Shown here piece after piece: positions 54,986 to 64,000 of a DNA stretch of 64,000 bases. Source of the stretch: Rosa chinensis (Eukaryota > Streptophyta > Magnoliopsida > Rosales > Rosaceae); assembly GCF_002994745.2 (NCBI RefSeq), contig NC_037091.1, positions 34,722,612 through 34,786,611 of the forward strand, read 5' to 3'. A model generated the notes under the pieces. It searched no databases. It was given only the letters and a program-made list of their open reading frames with translations, and was not told where the DNA came from. Numbering within the stretch: position 1 is the stretch's first letter; every line of letters begins with the position of its first letter. A program made the translations under genes and the position numbers.

Positions 54986-57850
54986 ATAACAAACATAAAA
55001 TATTTCAATCATCACATCCAACAATCGGTCTAAAAAAATGCAATTTCTCCTATTTGTTGTTTTTGAAAAGTCTACATCACTATATAAACAATACACAAGT
55101 TATACAATACTAGTCGACACATAGGTATTTCTAGCGATTTGCAAACATTAAACTGAAAATTGATAGATTTGACATTACACATGTATTTAACTCACATTAA
55201 TAGGCATTGTGAACAAAAATTAACTCGGTCGGCCTTTGTTTCCATATTGGTCAAAGGAGGCCAACGCAATATACAATTATGCTTCCCTAAGGGGAGTTGA
55301 ATTACGGGGAGATAAACGTCCCAAATTTTTCACATAGGTTGATACACCTCGTCCCCGCGAGAGTGTGAGCGCCGATAGATCGGAGAAAATGAGTTGCAAG
55401 GGAGTGGTTGCAAGTAGGGCTGGGCTTCTGGACCCGAAAACCCGAGAACCCGGCCCGAACCGATCAAAAAAGCCCGATTCGGTTCGGTTTTGTATTGGAA
55501 AATACCGGTTCGGTGCAAAGCCCGACCCGAATTACAATTTATCGGGTCGGTCTCGGGCTTGATATTTTTTGGGACCGAAAGACCGATACGGACCGAATCA
55601 TCCTTCTGCTTTGCTCTTTCTTCATTCCCCTTCTTCCTCTGCTCCCTCTTCTGCTATCCTAGGTTGGATCACCTGCAAAAACTCTTTAAGCTTAGGATCA
55701 TCAATCTCATCCTCACTCCTCTTCTCTCCCATGCCGCCCCGGCTTTTCCTGATGGCCTCCTGAGCTTGAAATTGAAGTAGATCGAAGTAGATTGATGAAG
55801 AATGAACTGGAAGAAAGAGGAGAATATTTTGCAGTTGATGAAAGACGAGGAAGAGGAAGGAACTGAAGAAAGAATCTGGGATTATGGGTTTTCGGTGAGG
55901 ATGATCTATGGTGTTGATTTGATGAATATATGGTAAATAGAAACTGCATAATGGGAATTGTTGCAGCTAAGAAAAGAAAGGACCGGGTGGAAGTGGAGGA
56001 GAAGAAAAGAAAAGTTGTCAGTTGTCTCCCACCACCAAGAAAAGCTGCCTCCCAAGCATTAAACAAAAGAAAAGTTGCTGCAGCTACCAAGGAGAAGAAG
56101 AAAAGAAAGGACGGGTGGAAGGGAGGAGAAGAAAAGAAAAGAAAGAAAAGAAAAGAAAGTTGTCTCCACTTTCTTGGTCTCCGCAACCAAGAAAAGCTGC
56201 CTAGAAGGAAATAAATACAAACTTTGCAGGCACAATGTCAAGAGCGTCTTGTGCTCCAGTGGTTGGGGGTAAGATTCTCGTGTTAGAGGTTGGCGGTTCA
56301 AACCTCACCTCTTACCGAATTTTGAGTATATTTTGCACATTATTGAACTTGCAGACAAAGTTGGGAATTTGGGCCCGAAAAGCCCGAAGACCGAACCGGC
56401 CCGTTTGGGATCGGTTTCTATCGGGTTTCACTTTTGAAAAAGCCCGAACCGGCCTGAACCGATTATTTCGGGCTTGGTCTCGGTTTCACCAAATTTCGGG
56501 CCCGACCCGACCCTAGCCCAGGCCTAGTTGCAAGAGTTTTAGTTTGATGAATATTTAGAATTTAGGGTTGGCCACGCGGATCAAGACCGAAATGATGACA
56601 AAAACATGTCAATTTTTTACCATAGCCATATTTCCCTACCTTGATCACATCCAACGGTCGAATTTGTCAAATTTTATTTCTTTCACCTTGTTCATCTTGG
56701 AAGGTATAATTTTCTCTACAACCAATAAACATGCTATACAACACTAGTAGGCATATAAAGATTTTGTTCGATCCAGATAGTACAAATTGGAAATCGATAG
56801 ATTTGGCATTACCCATATATTTAACACGTATTAATAGGTATTGTGAACAAAAATTAACAGTCGGCCTTTGTTTTCATATTGGTCAAAGGAGGCCAACGCA
56901 ATATACAATTATGCTTCCCTAAGGGGAGGCAAATCTTGGGGTGATAAATGTCCCGAATTTTTTACATAGGTTGATACACCTCATCCCCGTGAGAGTGTTA
57001 GAGCTGATAGATCGAGAAAAGGAGTTGCAAGGGAGTGGTTATGAGCGTTTTAGTTTGATGAATATTTAGAATTTAGGGTTGACCACGCGTCTCGAGACTG
57101 AAATGATGACAAAAACATGTCAATTTTTTTATCATAGCCATATTTCCCTACCTTGATCACATCCAACGATCGAATTCGTTAAATTCTATTTCTTTCACCT
57201 TGTTCATCTTGAAAGGTATATTTTTCTCTACAACCAATAAACATGCTATACAACACTAGTAGGCATATAAAGATTTTGTTCGATCCAGATAGTACAAATT
57301 GGAAATCGATAGATTTGGCACTACCCATATATTTAACACTTATTAATAGGTACCGTGTAAAAAAAACTAATCCGATCGGCCTTCATTTTCATATTGGTCA
57401 AAGATGTCAACCCAATATACGTTTTTGCTGCCCTAGGGGAGGTGAATCTTGGGGAGATAAATGTCCCGAATTTTTTACATAGGTTGATACACCTTATCCC
57501 CGTGAGAGTGAGAGCTGATAGATCGAGAAAAAGAATTGCAAGGGAGTGGTTATGAGCATTTTAGTTTGATAAATATTTAGAATTTGGGGTTGACCACGCG
57601 GATCGAGACCGAAAAGATGACAAAAACATGTCAATTTTTTACCATAGCCATATTTCCCTACCTTGATCACATCCAACGGTCGAATTCGTTAAATTCTATT
57701 TCTTTCACCTTGCTCATCTTGAAAGGTATATTTTTCTCTACAACCAATATATGTTGTATAACACTAGTAGACATATAAAGATTTTTGGGTGATCCAAATA
57801 ATACAAATTGAAAATCGATAGATTTGGCATAACCCATATCTCTAACACGT
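54985..57850. repeat. about 512-bp tandem repeat, interrupted by hAT
   Basis: Units include CACATCCAACGGTCGAATT, ACCAATAAACATGCTATACA and AGGTTGATACACCTCATCCC. Full copies start near 56545, 57050 and 57560, and a partial copy lies at about 54990-55414. The first is split by the hAT at 55415-56526, whose site is intact in the other copies. Short frames inside recur in each copy and are not genes. Confidence 0.88.
55415..56526. mobile_element. non-autonomous hAT with GCCCGAACC-rich ends
   Basis: It begins TAGGGCTGGGCTTC and ends CCTAGCCCAGGCCTA. GTTGCAAG flanks both sides (55407-55414 and 56527-56534), a perfect 8-bp duplication. Both ends are dense in CCCGA/TCGGG words. The interior has AAGAAAAG-rich DNA near 55970-56160, which keeps frames open by composition only. 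Confidence 0.92.
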
Positions 57851-57933
57851 AATAATAGGTATCTGTAAAAAAACTAATCCTGTCGCCCTTTGTTTTCATA
57901 TTATTCAAAGGGGGAGTAGTACTTCACTTTGCG

Positions 57934-57935
<2 letters not shown>

Positions 57936-57970
<35 letters not shown>
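57936..57970. repeat. poly(A) run
   Basis: About 35 consecutive A bases followed by ACTATTAAAAACTATT. It may be the tail of an old retroposed sequence, but no coding upstream was recognised. Confidence 0.7.
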
Positions 57971-57973
<3 letters not shown>

Positions 57974-60192
57974 ATTAAAAACTATTAAACAAATAAATGA
58001 CACTTTTTTAACATTTTTGATCGAAAAACACTTTTTTAATATAAAAAAAATAAATAAATTACACTTTGCTAAAAAGACAAGCCCAACCAAAACAACTGGT
58101 CAACTGGTACGTGGCTCGAACCTGGAAAAGCCACCATAACAAGTACGCGTCCTCACCAGTCACCACCACATCAATGCTTGTTGATAGTTAAAGCTTCTTT
58201 CATTTTGTATTTATTCATTGACTTGTATCATAATACTAGCCAAAAAAACCATTGCCACCAAGCTAATCAGGTCCTTTGACTCCCTTCTCTCACCAAGACT
58301 CGTTTGAACCTTTGAACAAGTTCAAAGCCTCGTTATTAAAACTTGCACTACCACCCATCTTGGTTTAATTCTTCGAGGCGGTCAAGAGGGATCAAGCTAA
58401 GCTACAATGAGCTTTTGAACTTTTGGTTATGTCTAGCCAAGAGGCTTGTCTGTTCGCACATGCACCATCTGAGATTGTGAGTTGTTTGAAAACTATCTGA
58501 TACCTTGATGCAACTATTTCCATTTGAGCCACAAATCTAGTCCATTGACTCCATTCAACCCTTGGCTTTTCGTTATTTGAATAAACTGAAAATCAAAGAT
58601 ACCCCTTTCGCCTGAACCTTCCATCTTCCATTACACTAACCAACGGCATCAACAACAAAAAGTCAAGGCCTTCCTTAGCTTCAGATCTCGGATTTCAAGC
58701 AAAACCTGATGACCCAGACAATTCCGGAAGAGATCACCAGATTCGGAAAGTGGGAAATACCCAGACTTATCAATTGCTCCGTCGCTTATCAAATTTGGAG
58801 GCGTAGTTCACATGCATATTCTGTTTTATAATTTGCTGTAGTTTTGATTTGGGATTTTTGGATTGTGATGGAGAGTGAAGTGATCACCTTTCCGACTCGA
58901 TGGAGAAAGGTTGCATACGGACAAATGCAACCTGTCCATATGCAACTTGGGTTTGATTCGTCGAATTTTAACTAGGCTTTTACCTCTTCAGCATATTACG
59001 ATACTACCCTTATCTTTTTATCGTAACGCCAACGCTTTTAACAGATAACGTTGGTTATCTCCGCAATTACATCAATGCCCTTCTTATTCAAATTACATGG
59101 ACGAGAACCACCCAGGCTGACCCCATAAAGGCGTAGCGTACGCCCGTCGTAGCCCAGACGCACCCTTTTTTTCTCTATTATAATCTGTAGAATGTTTTTT
59201 GAGCCAACTTAAAAGCAACTTTTGATTCCTAAAGTTGCTTTACATCTTTCTGGAAAGTAACGGCACGATTCTTGGGTATAGTATTTGTCATTTTTCACAA
59301 CTCATATATGGCTGAGTTCAAGATTGGCATGTTGCGGGTCAATTTGGCCAATGTTCTTCAGTCAATCTCGTCAACTGCAGTCTGCATTCTGTAATAACCT
59401 GGCCTGCATAAGTATTCTTGAATGTTCAACACGAAAGTTTCTACATGGTTCACTGTAGATTTAAAAATTTCCAACTGTTTACTATAAGATAATGGCTGTA
59501 TTTGCCTTGTGAACAACCCCCATTGACCATTCATTATTAAGTAATGTGACATCCTGTTTAATTTATTTGCATATCTAATTGGTGTTTTACATGGTAAGCT
59601 TCATGTTGATTGAATACTGCATCTCGATCACCTTGTCTGAAAAATGCCTACAACATATTCTCAGAAACTGGACATTAGCAAGATTCTGATTATCTTGTGC
59701 CAATTTGACTTGAGAGCATAGGACAAAACCGTTGATTGATCTTTAAGGTATTGTTTCTCACTTGGAGGTGTGACAATGGTCACAATACGGTGCTACTTAT
59801 CAAGAGACGCCGTCATTTCTTGTGGATGTGGACATAAAGGCTCCACTCTCCACTCTCCAGGAGATGTGAGACAATGTGGATATAACTGGGGCCATCTTCA
59901 AGAATACCAAAATGCCTTAATCCATTTTGTCTCCCTTTCTTTTACTTTCGGCCTTTTTCATCAAATACGTCATTCCAAATGGTATATATATATCAACTTG
60001 CTAAAGGTATTTAGTGCTACTCCTAGAGGATTCACTCTGCACTACTCCACCTAGCTTGAAATAGCAATGAACCATTAAGCTGGACAATGTAATGAAGCTG
60101 TAATGGACTATGAAGTATACTACTCGATATAGTTTACCATCTATTTTTCTATTATTCATAAATTAAGTGACTGAAGATTCTGTATTGTTTAA
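57971..60192. other. intergenic, likely copine-copy intron 1 and unknown DNA
   Basis: No gene was recognised. 58600-58800 has exon-like composition with no family match. If the copine copy is continuous, this stretch belongs to its intron 1 together with inserted DNA. The frame at 59770-60054 shows no motif. Confidence 0.35.
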
Positions 60193-60265
60193 ACTTTGGT
60201 AATACATTTGATGGATGAGTTAAACCTAGTGTCTATGCATTATTAATCACTATGAGCTTTTTAAA
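60193..60265 (+). pseudogene. copine intron 1 fragment of the second copy
   Basis: CTTTGGTAATACATTTGATG and the next 50 bp match window bases 1-70, the end of intron 1 of the intact copine, at roughly four of five positions and in the same direction. Similarity fades after AGCTTT..AAAGT. Confidence 0.75.
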
Positions 60266-60794
60266 GTATAGCTGAAAGGGTAGTACTAGATTGAAAATCC
60301 TTTACCACGAGAAGTTGAAGGGTGAATTAACTGTATCAACATTTTTCTCCATGAATCTTCGCAATAAGTTTCGAAAGGATTAAGGATCACCTCGATCAAG
60401 TTACTTGGTTATACATTTTATTGAATATTCTCAATGAATTGAAAAGTTTTCACTACTAGAATTATGCCATCAGACATCACCACTATTAAATCAGTCGGAA
60501 TTGCACGCGATGTAAAAAATACATCCTAACATCAGTTTGTGAAAAATCGATTTCTATTGTGATTATAAACATCGATCGTTAAATTAACTGATGTGTAAAG
60601 TCTTGTTCAAAATTTTGAAAAAACGCGGAGGGACTAACTTAAAATATTTGAGAGGCGCGGGGACCAAATTTTCATTCCCCTCAACACTTGGTATTTTCAG
60701 ACAAAAAACTCTCCAACCCTAGCTAAAGAGACTCCCACTTTGACTTCGCACAGTTCCTTCACCTTGGCCAACCTCGTTCTCCCCTACCTCGTTC

Positions 60795-61060
60795 TACGAC
60801 CTGAGCTCGTTCTCCGACCCGACCTTGTCCTTCAACGACCCGAGCCACCTTCAGCTCCTTCACCGACCCAGAACTGCCTCGATCGACCATGACCACGAAC
60901 TCCTTCAGCGAGCTCCTCCGACCACTTTCTACGACCTGAGCTTGTTCTCCGACCCGACCTCGTCCTTCAACGATCCGAGCCACCTTCCAACTCCTTCACC
61001 GACCCAGAACCGCCTCGATCGACCACGACCACGAACTCCTTCAGCAAGCTCCTTCAATGA
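60795..61060. repeat. about 135-bp direct duplication in the CACTA leader
   Basis: The block around GTCCTTCAACGACCCGAGCC near 60827 recurs near 60962, and GACCACGAACTCCTTCAGC recurs in both units. Open frames on both strands come from the repeat. Confidence 0.8.
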
Positions 61061-61402
61061 CCTGACCACGAACTCATTCTCCCACCTAAGCTCGTCATTG
61101 TCCGACCTGAGCCGGCTCAAGGTAGTTCTCCGATCGCCACCATCGTAGGTCCACTCTCTCTCTTCTCTTCACCACCAGTGCTGGTTTTCTGGCCGGTTTT
61201 GATCTAAAGTTTGGGTCTTTGCTGGTTTTCTGGCCAGTTTTGATATGAAGTTTGGGTCTTTTTTGTTTAATTCTTGTGTGTTTCAGTTGGGTTTGTTTTT
61301 GAATGGCTTAAAGCTCTAAATGCTTTGAATGTTTTTGTTTTTGATCTTTTGAGCTGTTCATGTGGATTATATTTTATTTTTGAAACTTTTAGTTCTTAGT
61401 TT

Positions 61403-61615
61403 GGTCTCATGAATTTGGGTTTTGCTGTTGAACCTATGGTGCTTAGATTGCTTGGTTTGGTCTCATGAATTTGGCTTATCTGTTGAAACTATGGTGCTTA
61501 GATTGCTTGGTTTGGTCTCATGAATTTGGGTTTTTTTGTTGAAACTATGGTGCTTAGATTCGTTAATTTGGTCTCATGAATTTGGGTTCTGTTGGAACTA
61601 TGGTGCTTAGATTAA
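61403..61615. repeat. four 55-bp tandem units
   Basis: GGTCTCATGAATTTGGGTT opens each unit and CTATGGTGCTTAGATT closes it. Units differ at a few positions. Located in the likely 5' leader or intron of the CACTA gene. Confidence 0.85.
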
Positions 61616-63806
61616 TGAATTAATCTCAGTTAATCAGTTTAATAAAGGGCTTTGCTTTTGCCAGATTGACATCGTGAAATGTCTTTGATTGTTCAAGTTT
61701 TGTGGTTTCTTTGTATTTGTTTCATTATCCAAGCTACTGTCCTTATCTGTGTTATATATTCTGCTAGCTGACTTGAGATGTAAATGGTTTATAAGGTTTG
61801 ATTAACTTTGTTTTCGTCCTTTGTTTTTGTTGTTAGTGGGGAGTTTGAAGGCTAGGACCTATTAATTTGGAATCAAAAAAGTAAAATCAAAAAGCCGTGA
61901 AACAGGAACTGTGTTGTTTGGTGGTGTTGTTCCGCGCCATACCGTAATTGTATTCACTCGGTGAGACTACACCTTCTCTGTTGTATAGTATGTTTAATGA
62001 GTTGGCCATGCCTTTGTCAATTCAGATTATAAGGTGTAGAAATTGATGTAAATATTGAAACTGGGATACCCATTTAGCTCCTACATCTCATTTTCCATTT
62101 ATATGCTCTGCAATATTGTTAACAGCACTGTAACTATATTTTTTTTTCTTTTGGTGTTTATGAAAAGTTTCTTTTGTTACAAATCAAACAAAAACTTCTC
62201 TCAAGTGAAATGGTTCCTTTTAAATAAATAACCTGTTAAGTATCTTTTTTCCCCACAGCTTTCTTTGATCACATAGAGCAATGGATTGATGTTTGCTTTG
62301 TTTCTTGTTTATCTTTCAATTTCTTACTGATCATTGCTATTTTGTCGGTTTAATTCTGCAGGAGAAACTGTTTGGTTGTTGAAGCAATCTTTTATTTGGT
62401 GATTTTATAGTAGGTAGAGTTGTGAGAATGTTTGTTGGGGTAACCTGGCCTTAAAGAGATACAGAGCTGAGCTAAATACTTTGGGAAAGGCAGAACATGC
62501 CACTGATCATTGCCTTCTGCTAACTGTACTGAGTTTGCCAGGTACAAACCAATATTTCATTTCCCTTCTGACATGGACATGCTGTTGTTAATCTTACACA
62601 AGCTCCATTTGGATTCTTTGACATGTCTATTAGTTTTCAAATGTTCATTAAGAAGGATAGAATAAGATAACATGATTGCCACATGTTGATGCCCTAAGAT
62701 AACGTTTTTACATGTTTTTGTGATGATCTTTTCGATTCTGAAAAGGGAAAAGACCAGTATTCCTATACCTATATTTGCAAGCAAGAGCTGCATATATAGC
62801 TATTCTCTTTATGGCTTTATGTTATTAGTTCCGAACAACATGTTGACAATATTACTACGAATGTCCAGGACTTCTTTCTTTTCTACATCAGCAGCAATTG
62901 AGCAATTTGACTTCGATTTGTTTACTTGTTTTCTGTAAGGCAGATTAAGTTTATATATGTGTGGATTGAGACAATTACTAGTCATTTGGAAATTTATATA
63001 TGTGTGAACAATTATGCAGGCATATGATAAAAGGGAAAAGTAAAGAAGCTTTCATTGCATAGATATCAAGTACGTCAACAAGGTATACTAAGTAATGTCA
63101 TACCCTAATATCATTGAACTTCTCTTTTCATAGTTGCAGTCTGAAATACATGCCAGTATGTGGTTTTGCAAGATCAAATTATTTCATACTTAAATCAGCC
63201 AAATAGGCCCTGTAACTTTGCTATATCCAGAATTTATGGAGGATGGTGGGCTGCACTACATCATAGTCTAAAGTGTTATTATGACTTAACAGGTCATATA
63301 AATAGCAAGGAGAGGTAATTGAAACAGCAGTAGAACAAGTTCACCTCTTCCTCCTCGGAAACCATAGGTAATACTACCATCTCTATAAGAAGGCAAAGTT
63401 AAATTTGAGTTCTCTTGTTCTGGCTCAAAATAACAGATATATAAATGTCTTTGAGCTTTGTTAATGGTTTATTTTAATCATACAAAAATATTTTATTCCA
63501 CTTTAGTATCATTATTTGTATTGAAGTACTTTGTTGAATTGTTTATTCTAGGATTAATTGGATAGTGAGACATTGGGGCAGATTATAGTTACTAGTTTTG
63601 GGAAGGGCTATTACTTGTTGACGTTTCCATGGTCAGGTTAGATTGTCATTGATCTTTTCGTTGGTTTTCCATTTGTTTGTCTTAGTCTTCGGTATTCTTT
63701 ATATGAGGAGCTTCATACATGGCGTAAGAACCTTCTTACTCAACACCCAAACTTTGATTTTAAATGTCCCAAGTTTCAGCAATTTAATTAGTCTATTTTG
63801 ACACAG

Positions 63807-63971
63807 GCACCTACATGAAACTCTTACTGAGAGAGATGAGTTGGACACCTTTGCATTCATTGATCCTGCAGCCACATATAACTATGAGAGATCGGGATTT
63901 GGTCCTTACTTAGTGGATCGGTTGAAAGAGGGAAAGACTGATCGTATATTCTTTATACCCTACAATCCGGG
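63807..63971 (+). CDS. Ulp1-like C48 protease exon of CACTA gene, 3' partial
   Basis: After an ACACAG acceptor the frame reads HLHETLTERDELDTFAFIDP, later SGFGPYLVDRL and DRIFFIPYNPG, up to a GTAAGT donor. This is the segment before the catalytic histidine (usually HW) of Ulp1-type cysteine proteases carried by plant CACTA and MULE elements. Cellular relatives remove SUMO; the role in transposons is not settled. The catalytic residues would lie after base 64000. Earlier exons were not identified with confidence. Confidence 0.72.
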
Positions 63972-64000
63972 GTAAGTATTATTTTTATACTTTTAGTGGT

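Larger units (their letters stand above)
60451..64000 (+). mobile_element. CACTA (En/Spm-like) transposon, left part, runs off the window
   Basis: The terminus CACTACTAGAATTATGCC starts at 60451 after TTT, the likely 3-bp target duplication. Subterminal words such as CATCAG, ATCAGT and ACTGATGT recur in both directions to about 60600, as in CACTA elements. Further in are a roughly 135-bp duplication (60795-61060), four 55-bp repeats (61403-61615) and, near the right edge, an Ulp1-like protease exon. The other end lies beyond base 64000. 61620-63800 holds probable introns and leader without a recognised domain. Confidence 0.82.

Noticed and set aside
55713..56214. Lysine/arginine-rich plus frames and a 157-codon minus frame
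   Set aside because: AAGAAAAG-rich low-complexity DNA inside a hAT element keeps frames open; no domain is visible.
56731..57482. Repeated 60-80 codon frames starting MLYNTSRHIKILF
   Set aside because: They recur because the 512-bp tandem unit recurs, and they do not extend or share a domain.
58860..60054. Possible coding exons of the second copine copy
   Set aside because: No copine motif was found in any frame; only the intron-1 piece at 60193-60265 can be matched.

Overview
This window is plant nuclear DNA, almost certainly from a eudicot. It holds an intron-rich copine (BONZAI) gene with GT/AG introns, a plant ABCB transporter relic and plant transposon families (Copia, long-LTR non-autonomous elements, TRIM, Pack-MULE, hAT, PIF/Harbinger, CACTA). 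The family cannot be fixed from the sequence alone; Rosaceae is a low-confidence guess. No bacterial-type operon, CRISPR array, rRNA or tRNA gene was found.

Layout. 183-3957 (+) is the only clearly intact gene: exons 2 onward of a BON3-like copine whose first exon lies before base 1. 4689-16460 is one long-LTR element cluster: two 1.4-kb LTRs facing each other as a giant inverted repeat, a non-autonomous body read on the minus strand, a Pack-MULE carrying an ArfGAP fragment in one LTR, and a 2,985-bp solo LTR in the body. 16455-16832 is an AAA-ATPase fragment beside a degenerate repeat. 18095-23566 (-) is a broken ABCB (P-glycoprotein) gene with a small Copia inserted in an exon.

25059-45873 is deeply nested. 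Two hairpin MITEs interleave at 25059-25641. A Copia RNase H region (26157-41821) is split by a 3.1-kb insertion and by a solo LTR, and that solo LTR is split again by a very young 9.0-kb non-autonomous LTR element (31113-40137). Removing each insertion with one target-site copy restores the reading frame across the junctions. A small hypothetical membrane-protein ORF lies at 42483-42845 (-). Upstream of it is a TRIM dimer (43146-45868) whose empty site survives in a duplicate at 26115-26135.

46842-57850 holds a PIF/Harbinger derivative, three non-autonomous hAT elements with perfect 8-bp target duplications, a MULE-type MITE and long tandem repeats. Among them is exon 1 of a second, damaged BON3 copy (about 49913-50052), and a matching piece of intron 1 lies at 60193-60265. 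A CACTA transposon begins at 60451 and runs off the right edge, with an Ulp1-like protease exon at 63807-63971.

The genes do not form a pathway. The window is a record of layered transposition around a copine locus. The most unusual signal is a tandem array of hairpins inside the young LTRs: the loop stays constant while both stem arms change together. All coordinates, target duplications and exon borders were read by eye; no search or alignment program was run.
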